Of a stretch of 56,510 bases of DNA, positions 17,497 to 25,972 are shown in pieces. How positions within the stretch are numbered: the first letter of the stretch is position 1; the number at the start of each line of letters is the position of its first letter. This DNA comes from Candidatus Rifleibacteriota bacterium (GTDB taxonomy: Bacteria; Muiribacteriota; Ozemobacteria; Ozemobacterales; Ozemobacteraceae): the NCBI GenBank assembly GCA_015233155.1, contig JADFYG010000042.1:1-56510 (forward strand). The letters are read 5' to 3'. Position numbers and translations under genes: made by a program. The notes beneath the pieces are model-generated. The model saw only the letters and a program-made list of their open reading frames with translations, did not search any database and was not told the origin of the DNA.

Positions 17497-20344
17497 TATC
17501 TTCACTTTCCGAAAGCCCAAAAACGGTAATCTCGCCGCGACGGCCCCGCACTTCGGATATTTTTGTAGGAATACGCCGGATATTGGCTCCCAGAGTCTCG
17601 CATACTTCGGAAATGGCCAGGATGGGAGGCCGTTCACCGCTTCCGGCGAGTTTTTCGAGACGCGCAGCCAGGTTGACCGCATCTCCAATGATCGTAAAAT
17701 CGAGACGTTTACGGAAAGAGCCTATACGACCTGCAAGGACATCGCCGACCGCGATTCCGACGCCAAAACGCACGGTTGGCAATCCACGATTGCGCCGACC
17801 ATCCATCCATTCTCCGAAAGCATGCTGGAGAGCGAAAGCCGCTGCAGCACAGGACGCCGCAGCACCATTATCAACACCACGGAAGACGGACATCACTGTA
17901 TCTCCAATGAATTTATCGACTTCACCACCATGCTCCTGGACACATCGAACGCAAAGACTTATAAATTCATTCATGATGGCCATAGCTTCCTCTGCCGGCA
18001 ATGAACGTTCGAGATCAGAAAAACGGCGAAGCCCGGAGAAGCTTATCACCACGCGCTGATGGGAAACAGTCGCGGTCTGAGGATTTATTTGTGATACCTC
18101 TTTCACCAGATCATCGCGGAGAAAAATACTCATTCGTTCTTTTTGTCTGAGCCCCTCCAACATCAGATTAAAACTGCCAGCCAGGACACCTATTTCGTCC
18201 GGCGACAGGACCGGAGCGGAAACGGTGTAATCGCCCTGATCGACCATGGTAAGTGCCTTTCCGACTTCAAGCAGAGGTTGCAACAAAAATCGTGGAAGAA
18301 GAGCATACGCCAGAAATGCTCCTGCAATTGCTAAAATCGAAAGCAACATCAACACATATACTGTCAGAATATATGCGCCACCGAACATGGACACCGGAAA
18401 TGCGATGGCTGCGACCGCATTGTCAAGCGTCTTGATCGGCCGCGCAAGAATAACGTAGTCCTCACCATTGATGCTCTTCGTGATGCGCATTCGCTTCCCT
18501 ACGACTTCTACAAGATTGAGAGCAGGTTTCAGAAATGGAAGTGGATGGGGTGATTCGAACTGACGTGAACGATGAAAATCAAACATTCGGACAGAAAAAC
18601 TATCCGGACGAACTAATCCGGTATCCAAAAGCTTTTTTCGAGCCGTCTGGATTTGTTTTTTTTGAAATGCGGAAAATCCAAAACGCGAAAAAAGATACGC
18701 AACAGCCTTCTGTTCTTTATTCAGTGCCAGGGCTTGGTACATTAGAAATGCGTCTGTACCAAACGAGGTCTTTTGCATATGTCCCATCATGGTAATTTCC
18801 TGATTGGCAAATTGATCCAGAAAAATTTTCATATCGGGGCTGATGATTTGACGAGAATAGGGATGCCGAAACGAAAATCCATATTTGTGAAGTCTGCTAT
18901 TGACTAAATATAGCTCCACGTTGCTATGCACCAGGCTTTTAGAAATCCCGAACAAGACTGGCAGCGCATCTTTTCGCACAAAAATCATACTTTCCAGACC
19001 GAAGCGTTCTTTCTGCTCCCGACAAAATTTCGTCATCGACGCAACATCGGATGATGTATAAACACTTGCATTGGAGAGCGTCTGAAGGAAATCTCTCTGT
19101 TCACGCTCAACTTTCGCTTTTTCCTCGGCGGCGGCCTGTTCGAACTCATCGAGGATGGATTCAAGATGTCGCTCAGCTTCCATGATTTGCGTTTCAGATA
19201 ACGCTGAAAGATGACTGAAACCAGTGATCACAAGCGCTGCAAGCGGCATACCGGCGAGAAGAGCAGTTCCTAAAAGAAATTTTGATCGCAGATCCGAGGC
19301 AAAATACAACAGGCCAAATGAACGCGACAGAGCGATCAGCGCAAGCCAGCAAACCAGAAATGGCAATCCCCTGAGTATACTTTCAGTCGTATTTTCAGCC
19401 AGAGTTGCCCATGAGTGTGGTCGTTCGATTCCGGTAACGATCATCAAATCAGGATCTTTTTGCCACAAGCGGAACAGGAACAGATGCCGATCATCGACAA
19501 ATCGCGTTGTACCTGAAGCGAGACGTTGCCACAGACCATTCAGAAACGCCGGGTCGAGACGATCGGTGCCCGTGCCGATCTGTGTCGATTGCCAGACTCC
19601 ACCGAACTGAACATCTATCCCACGTGTTGAACGTTGAAGCTGTCGAACAGCATGGTCGAGCTCCCAGCCGGGTCGGGCGCGATCCAGCGGAATAAAAGCA
19701 AGCATGGAACCCAACAACGGAACCGGCTTTTCAGAGCCATGAAACCGTACCAACGCAAGTAAATAAGGGCGTCCGTTGAACAATATTTTAATTGGCTCGC
19801 GATGAACTCTTTTCAACAAATCCACTGATATCAAATCTCCCATCAGTGAATGAATCATATTATCAGCCATTGAATTGGCAATCGGTGAAATGCCGGGACG
19901 GTCGGTCAGAACATCGAATAAAAACTGCCAGGATCGCACACCCTGTTGCGGCGGCTCGCCAACTGTAATGAAACGACCGTCTGAACCATACCAGCGCAGA
20001 AGAGTCGTGTGCGGAAATTTCTTTTGAAAGTCCCGGGTAATTTGTTGTGCGAAACTGTTATCGATCTGTCTTCCTTTGAGAAAACGTTCGGAGCGCCGGG
20101 TGAAAGCGACAAGCCCGCGTCGGATTATCCCGATTGGATCGATAGCCTGGTCTAGACGCGCCAGCATTTCGCCCGCGCGCTCTTCCTGGCGGTTTTCCCG
20201 GGCCGATTTAAGGCTGACAACCAATTCCATGAGAAGGTTGCGAAACAATAACGCCGGAATCAGGATAACAACCAATGTAAAAACAGCCCATAGCAGAATC
20301 GAAATTGAAAGGGTGCTGCGTTTACCGGTTGGCGGCTGGATCAT
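17489..20344 (-). CDS. Membrane class III nucleotide cyclase, C2-like (lacks first metal Asp)
   Basis: 951 aa with the same architecture as the next gene: N-terminal helix (ILLWAVFTLVVILIPALLF), large sensor region, helices near residues 330-385, a second sensor region, a helix (ILTVYVLMLLSILAIAGAFL), HAMP (about 690-745) and a class III cyclase domain (about 765-945). The first metal aspartate is replaced by glycine (FSG771LRRF; codon GGG at 18034-18032). K811, D815, D882, N891 and R895 (VNLAARLE) are intact. It therefore keeps substrate-recognition and transition-state residues but loses one metal ligand. First gene of the overlapping operon. Confidence 0.9.
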   Translation of the reverse strand: MIQPPTGKRSTLSISILLWAVFTLVVILIPALLFRNLLMELVVSLKSARENRQEERAGEMLARLDQAIDPIGIIRRGLVAFTRRSERFLKGRQIDNSFAQQITRDFQKKFPHTTLLRWYGSDGRFITVGEPPQQGVRSWQFLFDVLTDRPGISPIANSMADNMIHSLMGDLISVDLLKRVHREPIKILFNGRPYLLALVRFHGSEKPVPLLGSMLAFIPLDRARPGWELDHAVRQLQRSTRGIDVQFGGVWQSTQIGTGTDRLDPAFLNGLWQRLASGTTRFVDDRHLFLFRLWQKDPDLMIVTGIERPHSWATLAENTTESILRGLPFLVCWLALIALSRSFGLLYFASDLRSKFLLGTALLAGMPLAALVITGFSHLSALSETQIMEAERHLESILDEFEQAAAEEKAKVEREQRDFLQTLSNASVYTSSDVASMTKFCREQKERFGLESMIFVRKDALPVLFGISKSLVHSNVELYLVNSRLHKYGFSFRHPYSRQIISPDMKIFLDQFANQEITMMGHMQKTSFGTDAFLMYQALALNKEQKAVAYLFSRFGFSAFQKKQIQTARKKLLDTGLVRPDSFSVRMFDFHRSRQFESPHPLPFLKPALNLVEVVGKRMRITKSINGEDYVILARPIKTLDNAVAAIAFPVSMFGGAYILTVYVLMLLSILAIAGAFLAYALLPRFLLQPLLEVGKALTMVDQGDYTVSAPVLSPDEIGVLAGSFNLMLEGLRQKERMSIFLRDDLVKEVSQINPQTATVSHQRVVISFSGLRRFSDLERSLPAEEAMAIMNEFISLCVRCVQEHGGEVDKFIGDTVMSVFRGVDNGAAASCAAAAFALQHAFGEWMDGRRNRGLPTVRFGVGIAVGDVLAGRIGSFRKRLDFTIIGDAVNLAARLEKLAGSGERPPILAISEVCETLGANIRRIPTKISEVRGRRGEITVFGLSESEDNV

Positions 20345-20503
20345 TTCGCTCTTCTACGCATCTGAAATACACACGGGCCTGTCACTCTAAAGCCTGATCA
20401 CTTCTGATGTTACCATAATTCACTTTCATAATACTTCCGTGCCATTTTCATACACTTTTCAGAAATTGCCTCGGTGAGACGGCTGTGTTATCATACCAGT
20501 CTT

Positions 20504-20788
20504 ATGCTCTACTATTACCTGATTCCATCTTATCTGACCGGCGTCTTTTTAGCATCTTACACCATCGTGCGATTGATGTTGGCCATTTTCGACATGCTCA
20601 ACCCATTCTGGGACAGATGGGACGTCCTTCACCGGCGTTTCTGGCCGATGGTTTATATCGAATGGCTTATTCTGGGCGCTTTTGTCTGTTACATTGTATT
20701 CTGGGAATTATCGGGGGCAGCGGATCCCCAGGGCGCTCCTGATTTGATTCATCGAATAGGCTCTTCACTAATGGATATTATTAAGTGA
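20504..20788 (+). CDS. Small hypothetical membrane protein
   Basis: 94 aa from ATG 20504 (an in-frame GTG at 20474 is an alternative; neither has a good ribosome site). Two hydrophobic segments are visible: YLIPSYLTGVFLASYTIVRLML (about 5-26) and YIEWLILGAFVCYIVFWEL (about 49-67), separated by an aromatic loop NPFWDRWDVLHRRFW. The C-terminus is short and soluble. Divergent from the cyclase operon. Family not recognised. Confidence 0.55.
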   Translation: MLYYYLIPSYLTGVFLASYTIVRLMLAIFDMLNPFWDRWDVLHRRFWPMVYIEWLILGAFVCYIVFWELSGAADPQGAPDLIHRIGSSLMDIIK

Positions 20789-20859
20789 TTCCGGATTCTC
20801 ATATTTCGCAGTCAATTGCGGTCAGATCAGTATTGATGCAGACACGTGGATGATGTTCA

Positions 20860-20885
20860 TATAACAGTGCAAGAAAGCTGTTATA
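20860..20885. promoter_or_regulatory. Inverted repeat upstream of HD gene
   Basis: TATAACAG (20860-20867) and CTGTTATA (20878-20885) are perfect inverted arms around a 10-nt centre, 25 bp before the HD gene start. It could be an operator or a leader hairpin. Confidence 0.4.
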
Positions 20886-20910
20886 ACATACATTGCAAAG
20901 GATAGAAACG

Positions 20911-21444
20911 ATGAAAGAAGAGCTTCTGAAGCTTATTCCGGAATTCAATGAGATCAGGAATGCGGATCTGCGCGAAAAAACAGTCAAGGCTTTTTCACTT
21001 GCCATGGAAAAAGGCGGCTGGCGCCCCGAAGATCTTGGTAAAATTCCTTTCACGTTGTTGATCAAGGACACAACGATTTCTTTTCTGGAACATACACGCG
21101 CAGTCACTGGAGTGTGCATGGGAATGGCCCGCGCCATGACCCCGATTTTCGGTGACAGACTCCCGATCGACTGGGATTTCCTGGTTTCCGGAGCGATTCT
21201 GCATGACGTGGGAAAATTACTGGAATACAAACGCGATGCAAACGGCTACTGCAAAAGCAGTTCGGGAAAGTTGCTGCGTCATCCGTTCAGCGGAGTTCAG
21301 ATAGCAACTCTCGCAGGCCTTCCGGACGAAATCAGTCATATCATTGCCAATCATAGTCATGAAGGCGATCATGGACGTCGCACAACTGAAGGTGTCCTGT
21401 TGCATCATGCCGATTTCACGACATTCGAACCACTTAAACCCTGA
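20911..21444 (+). CDS. HD-domain phosphohydrolase
   Basis: 177 aa; AAAGGA at 20897-20902 selects ATG 20911. The HD signature is SGAILHDVGKLLEY (about 96-109), with supporting histidines at HTRAVTG and in IIANHSHEGDHG and LLHHADF. This is a stand-alone metal-dependent HD hydrolase, likely acting on a nucleotide or phosphorylated metabolite; the substrate cannot be told. It lies 81 bp before the leuC-like gene on the same strand and could be co-transcribed. Confidence 0.75.
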   Translation: MKEELLKLIPEFNEIRNADLREKTVKAFSLAMEKGGWRPEDLGKIPFTLLIKDTTISFLEHTRAVTGVCMGMARAMTPIFGDRLPIDWDFLVSGAILHDVGKLLEYKRDANGYCKSSSGKLLRHPFSGVQIATLAGLPDEISHIIANHSHEGDHGRRTTEGVLLHHADFTTFEPLKP

Positions 21445-21525
21445 TCATTAAATATTTCATGGCTATATTTTCATCATCGTTCAGTTATACGATATAGACT
21501 CAATCTTTTTTTTGAGGTGAATCAG

Positions 21526-22782
21526 ATGGGCAAGACCATGGCGGAAAAAATTCTCGCCAAAGCCGCAAAAAGCCGCGATGTCTCACCCGGTGACCTGCTC
21601 GATGTCTACCCCGACGTAGCAATGTCCCATGAGAACGCCGGGCTGGTTTCAAAAGTTTTCAAAACGATCGGGGTAAAGAAGTTATATGACTCCGATCGTA
21701 TTGTCATAATCTTCGATCATCGTGTCCCTGCCGAGTCAGTCAAGACCGCGGAAGGACACAAAGCCGTGCGGGATTTCGTACGTGAAAACGGTATCAGAAA
21801 CTTTTTTGATATAAATGTTGGAATCTGTCACCAGGTCCTTCCGGAATACGGTTTCTGCCGTCCCGGTGAAGTTCTTGTCGGAACAGATTCTCACACGACA
21901 ACCCATGGTGCTTTCGGTGTCTTTTCCACCGGTATCGGTGCCACTGAAATGGCGGCGGTCTGGGCCACCGGAAAACTCTGGATGATGGTCCCGGAATCGA
22001 TCAAGATCGTGACAAAGGGCAATTTCAAGCCAGGCGTCTATTCCAAAGACCTGATTCTTCATCTGATCGGGAAGCTGCGCGCCGATGGTGCCGATTATCT
22101 TTCGGTTGAGTTTTATGGCGAAGCCATCGAAAAGATGTCGATCGCCTCGCGTATGGTTCTGACCAATCTTTCCATGGAAATGGGCGCAAAAGCAGCTATG
22201 GTGCCCCCCGATGCAAAGACTATCGAATACGTGAAGAGTGTGACGAATAAACCATTTGATGTTGTCATCGCCGATTCCGATGCAAAATATCGCCAGGTGG
22301 TAGAAATCGATCTTTCCAGGCTCGATCCTCAAGTCGCCTGTCCTCATGGAGTCGACAACGTTAAGCCGGTGTCTGAAATTGCGGGATTGCCGATTCATCA
22401 GGCGCTGTTGGGGTCTTGTACCAACGGACGCCTGGAAGACCTCGAAATCGGCGCGAAACTGCTGGCAGGCCGAAAAATCAATCGCGAAGTTCGCATGATC
22501 GTGATTCCAGCCTCCTGGAAAGTGTACCGGGAAGCCATCGACAAAGGCTACATATCGACATTCATCGACGCCGGCGCCGTCATCGTAAATCCTGGCTGCG
22601 GACCTTGCCTTGGAGCTCACGAAGGGCTCCTCGCCGGAGGAGAGCGTTGCATAAGCTCCACGAATCGCAACTTCAAGGGACGCATGGGTTCCACTGAAGC
22701 CGAGGTTTATCTTGCATCTCCGTCGACGGTTGTCGCGTCCGCAATTGCCGGAAAGATCACTCTCCCGGAGGTAAGTTCATGA
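21526..22782 (+). CDS. Aconitase-family dehydratase large subunit (LeuC/homoaconitase type)
   Basis: 418 aa; GAGGTG at 21514-21519 supports ATG 21526 (in-frame GTG 21517 is inside that site). 4Fe-4S ligands are C298 (GSCTNG), C358 and C361 (NPGCGPCLGAHEG). Other family blocks are HRVPAES, GTDSHTTTHGAFGVFSTGIGATEMA and STNRNFKGRMGS. The short length and sequence are those of the split two-subunit isopropylmalate isomerase/homoaconitase class. It dehydrates and rehydrates isopropylmalate, homocitrate or a related 2-alkylmalate together with the small subunit that starts at its stop codon (ATGA overlap). Family membership is certain; the substrate is not. Confidence 0.92.
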   Translation: MGKTMAEKILAKAAKSRDVSPGDLLDVYPDVAMSHENAGLVSKVFKTIGVKKLYDSDRIVIIFDHRVPAESVKTAEGHKAVRDFVRENGIRNFFDINVGICHQVLPEYGFCRPGEVLVGTDSHTTTHGAFGVFSTGIGATEMAAVWATGKLWMMVPESIKIVTKGNFKPGVYSKDLILHLIGKLRADGADYLSVEFYGEAIEKMSIASRMVLTNLSMEMGAKAAMVPPDAKTIEYVKSVTNKPFDVVIADSDAKYRQVVEIDLSRLDPQVACPHGVDNVKPVSEIAGLPIHQALLGSCTNGRLEDLEIGAKLLAGRKINREVRMIVIPASWKVYREAIDKGYISTFIDAGAVIVNPGCGPCLGAHEGLLAGGERCISSTNRNFKGRMGSTEAEVYLASPSTVVASAIAGKITLPEVSS

Positions 22783-23279
22783 GCACGTTCCGCGGAAAAA
22801 CTTTTGTCTACGGGGATGACATAAACACCGATGTAATTTTCCCGGGTCGATATCTGAACGTTTTCGATCCAGCTGAAATGGCTAAACACGCCATGGAAGA
22901 TCTTGACAAAGACTTCGTGAAAAATGCAGCAGTTGGAGACATCGTCGTCGCCGGGAAATATTTCGGCTGCGGTTCGTCGCGCGAACAGGCCGCCACCTGC
23001 CTGAAAGCCGTCGGAATTTCAGTAGTAATTGCGAAAAGCTTTGCTCGCATTTTCTATCGGAATGCGATTAATCAGGGCCTGGCCATAATGATATGCCCGG
23101 GAATTGATGAAATCGTCCAGATGGGAGATCAGCTCGAGGTTGATCCGACGTCTGGTGTCATCAAAAATCTTACACGCGGCGGAGAGCGGACGGCCAAGCC
23201 GCTACCACCGTTTATCATGGGAATACTCAACGACGGAGGACTGATTCCTCACCTCCAGAAGTCCATGAAATCGGCCTGA
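22779..23279 (+). CDS. Aconitase-family dehydratase small subunit (LeuD type)
   Basis: 166 aa swivel-domain subunit. Blocks seen are GDDINTDVIFPGRYL, VAGKYFGCGSSREQA (the substrate-binding GCGSSREQA motif), AKSFARIFYRNAINQGL and GDQLEVDPTSGVIKNLT. A strong GGAGGTAAG site and ATGA overlap couple it to the large subunit. The loop after VAGKYFGCGSSREQ that decides substrate class cannot be read by eye, so leucine and homocitrate roles both remain open. Confidence 0.9.
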   Translation: MSTFRGKTFVYGDDINTDVIFPGRYLNVFDPAEMAKHAMEDLDKDFVKNAAVGDIVVAGKYFGCGSSREQAATCLKAVGISVVIAKSFARIFYRNAINQGLAIMICPGIDEIVQMGDQLEVDPTSGVIKNLTRGGERTAKPLPPFIMGILNDGGLIPHLQKSMKSA

Positions 23280-23356
23280 TCATCTCTGCATCGACTTCTG
23301 GAATAACAATATCGATAAACTCGAAAGATCTGAATTTGAAAGGAAGGAATGAAAAA

Positions 23357-24484
23357 ATGGCAAAATATAAAATTGCATGGCTCCCTGGAGACGGCGTAGG
23401 CGTCGACGTCATGGATGCCGCTCGCAAGATACTCAATGCTCTGGATATCCAGGCGGAATACATTCATGGAGACATCGGCTGGGAATTTTGGTGCAAAGAG
23501 GGAAATCCGCTGCCGGAACGCACGAAGAAACTTCTGACCGAAACCGATGTGGCACTTTTCGGCGCTATTACTTCGAAAAACAAAGAAGAGACGATGAAGG
23601 AACTTGCGCCTGAATTGCAGAATAAGGGCCTGGTCTATACATCGCCAATCGTCACCATGCGCCAGCAGTTCGATCTTTACTCATGTGTCAGACCTTGCAA
23701 GGCCTTTCCCAGAAACCCGCTTAACTACAAAGAAGGGATAGACATCACTGTCTTCCGCGAAAATACCGAAGGTTTATATGCCGGTATTGAATTTTGTCCA
23801 ATACCGGAAGACGTGCGTACGGCGATCGAAAAAAACAATAAGAAGATGGCTCGGTTCAACAAGTTTCCAGCCGATGAAGTCGCAATGTCGACTCGCATCA
23901 TGACGAAAAAAGGCTGCGAACGCATCATTCGCAAGGCCTTCGAATTTGCCCGCGCCAACAAGAAACCCGAAGTAACTCTGGTCGAAAAGCCCAATGTGCT
24001 TCGTGAGACCGGCGGTCTTATGTTGCAAACAATGAAGCGAGTTGCGGCAGAGTTTCCCGAGATCAAGTGGGGCGAGGGAAATATCGACGCAATGTGCATG
24101 TGGTTACTGAAGAACCCTGATAGATACCATGTTCTTGTCGCTGAAAATATGTTCGGAGACATCATTTCCGATTTGTGCGCTCAGCTTGTTGGCGGTCTTG
24201 GTTTTGCATATAGCGGCAATATCGGCGACAAATACGCAGTTTTCGAGCCCACTCATGGTTCTGCACCCAAATACGCCGGTCAGAATAAGGTGAATCCTCT
24301 GGCGACAATTCTCGCGGCCATGATGATGATCGAATGGCTGGGAGAGAAAAGCAAGGCGGCCCGCATTTACGCCGCGGTTTCCAAGGTCGTCGAAGAAGGC
24401 AGAGCCCGCACATATGACATGGGTGGAACTACCACTACAAGCGGCATGGCAGACGCAGTCGTCGACGCCATGAAACGCGTCTGA
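23357..24484 (+). CDS. Isocitrate/isopropylmalate/homoisocitrate dehydrogenase family protein
   Basis: 375 aa from ATG 23357 (GGAAGGA upstream). Beta-decarboxylating dehydrogenase: LPGDGVGVDVMDAA, VFRENTEGLYAG, DEVAMSTRIMTKKGCERI, VEKPNVLRETGGL, MFGDIISDLCAQLVGGLGFA and EPTHGSAPKYAGQNKVNPLATILAA (cofactor site). The substrate helix reads SPIVTMRQQFDLYSCVRPC. The Ser-Pro-Ile-Val before the conserved Arg resembles what I remember of homoisocitrate dehydrogenases and lacks the isocitrate Asn, but I cannot align it. With the adjacent LeuCD-like pair it forms two consecutive steps of a 2-oxoacid chain-extension pathway (leucine, lysine or glutamate branch). Confidence 0.88.
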   Translation: MAKYKIAWLPGDGVGVDVMDAARKILNALDIQAEYIHGDIGWEFWCKEGNPLPERTKKLLTETDVALFGAITSKNKEETMKELAPELQNKGLVYTSPIVTMRQQFDLYSCVRPCKAFPRNPLNYKEGIDITVFRENTEGLYAGIEFCPIPEDVRTAIEKNNKKMARFNKFPADEVAMSTRIMTKKGCERIIRKAFEFARANKKPEVTLVEKPNVLRETGGLMLQTMKRVAAEFPEIKWGEGNIDAMCMWLLKNPDRYHVLVAENMFGDIISDLCAQLVGGLGFAYSGNIGDKYAVFEPTHGSAPKYAGQNKVNPLATILAAMMMIEWLGEKSKAARIYAAVSKVVEEGRARTYDMGGTTTTSGMADAVVDAMKRV

Positions 24485-24533
24485 GCCGATAATCCAGCTA
24501 CGGCAAAAGACGAAGGTGAAAGGAGCGCATTCC

Positions 24534-25895
24534 GTGATAAAAGTAAAAAATGACAAAAAATTTCTCCCGGCAATCATAACCGAACTTCCAGGCCCCAAAT
24601 CGAAGGCGCTCATCAATCGCGACAAGAAGGTTATTTCTTCAAGTTACACACGCGGCGAACCGATTGTTGCACACAAGGGCTATGGCGCTATGCTCGAAGA
24701 TCCTGATGGAAACCGATTTCTTGATTTCTCAGCAGGCATCGCAGTCTGTTCGACCGGTCATTGCCATCCGAAGATCGTAGAAGCAATCACACATCAGGCC
24801 AATTCCGTCATTCACATGTCTGGAACAGACTTCTATTACGAACCCCAGATAAGGCTTGCCGAGACGCTGGCCCGCATTGCACCCGGCAAGACACCCAAAA
24901 AAGTGTTCTTCTGTAACAGCGGCACCGAAGCCATCGAAGCAAGTATAAAGCTTGCGCGCTATAAGACGCGGCGACCGCGCTTTATAGCTTTCCAGGGAGC
25001 TTTTCACGGTCGCACGTTCGGCGGGATGTCGCTTTCATGCAGTAAAGTAGTGCAAAAGCGATATTTTTCCCCACTTCTCCCTCAAATAGATCATGTACCA
25101 TATGCCTATTGCATGCGCTGTGCATATAACATGACTTATCCAAAGTGTGAGATGCATTGCGTCCGGGTTATAGAAAGCCAGTATTTCAGACAAAGCATTC
25201 CCCCGGAAGAAGTTGCCGCATTCGTGGTTGAAACGATTCAGGGTGAAGGCGGATATGTGGTTCCACCACCCGAATTCCACCAGGAACTCAAGAAGATAGC
25301 TGAAAAATATGGCATTCTGTACATTGTCGATGAAGTACAGTCAGGTATGGGACGCACCGGGAAGATGTTTGCCATAGAGCACTGGGGCGTTGAGCCGGAC
25401 ATTCTTGCGACCGCCAAGGGCATAGCCTCAGGAATGCCTCTCGGCGCAATCATCGCCAAGGCCGATGTCATGAACTGGGAACCCGGAACTCACGCCAGCA
25501 CCTTTGGCGGAAACCCCATTTCCTGCGCTGCCGCCAATGCCACGATAGAACTGCTGGAAAGTGAATATATCGAAAATGCGCGCAAGATGGGTGACGTGCT
25601 CACCAAAGGGTTCAAGCAGCTTCAAAAACGTTTCGGAGTCATCGCTGATGTGCGTGGTCGCGGTCTCATGATCGGCATCGAGTTTGTAACTGACAAACGC
25701 ACGTTAAAACCTGATCCAAAACTGCGTGATGATGTTGTAGCCGAGACCTACAAACACGGCTTGATATTGCTCGGTTGCGGTTACAACACTCTTCGTTTCT
25801 GTCCGCCGCTCCTTGTAACCCGTGAACAGTGCGATTACGTCGTCGAGACCCTCGGCACCTGTCTTGAAAAACTTACCGCGGGGCGGACCATGTAA
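24534..25895 (+). CDS. Class III aminotransferase with four-Cys insertion (archaeal GABA-AT/racemase-like)
   Basis: 453 aa PLP enzyme; AAAGGAG precedes GTG 24534 (in-frame GTG 24516 is less well placed). Blocks are FLDFSAGIAVCSTGHCHPKI, FFCNSGTEAIEASIKLAR, GAFHGRTFGGMSLS, IVDEVQSGMGRTGK, and ATAKGIASGMPLGA with PLP lysine K295. An insertion YCMRCAYNMTYPKCEMHC holds four cysteines (C-x2-C-x8-C-x3-C), as I recall in archaeal 4-aminobutyrate aminotransferase/amino-acid racemase homologues. It could transaminate the 2-oxoacid made by the preceding genes, or act on an omega-amino acid. Last gene of the operon. Confidence 0.88.
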   Translation: MIKVKNDKKFLPAIITELPGPKSKALINRDKKVISSSYTRGEPIVAHKGYGAMLEDPDGNRFLDFSAGIAVCSTGHCHPKIVEAITHQANSVIHMSGTDFYYEPQIRLAETLARIAPGKTPKKVFFCNSGTEAIEASIKLARYKTRRPRFIAFQGAFHGRTFGGMSLSCSKVVQKRYFSPLLPQIDHVPYAYCMRCAYNMTYPKCEMHCVRVIESQYFRQSIPPEEVAAFVVETIQGEGGYVVPPPEFHQELKKIAEKYGILYIVDEVQSGMGRTGKMFAIEHWGVEPDILATAKGIASGMPLGAIIAKADVMNWEPGTHASTFGGNPISCAAANATIELLESEYIENARKMGDVLTKGFKQLQKRFGVIADVRGRGLMIGIEFVTDKRTLKPDPKLRDDVVAETYKHGLILLGCGYNTLRFCPPLLVTREQCDYVVETLGTCLEKLTAGRTM

Positions 25896-25896
25896 A

Positions 25897-25972
25897 ACAG
25901 CTCTAAAATCAATGATCTCCCGGGTGCATAATCCGGGAGATCATTGATTTTAGAGCTGTCTGTTATTTTTTG
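25897..25972. terminator. Bidirectional terminator, 27-bp perfect stem
   Basis: Arms 25897-25923 and 25933-25959 are perfect reverse complements (27 bp, 9-nt loop), followed by GTTATTTTTT on the plus strand. It ends the aminotransferase operon and overlaps the last codons and stop of the convergent glycosyltransferase gene. The stem is about twice the usual length. Confidence 0.85.
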
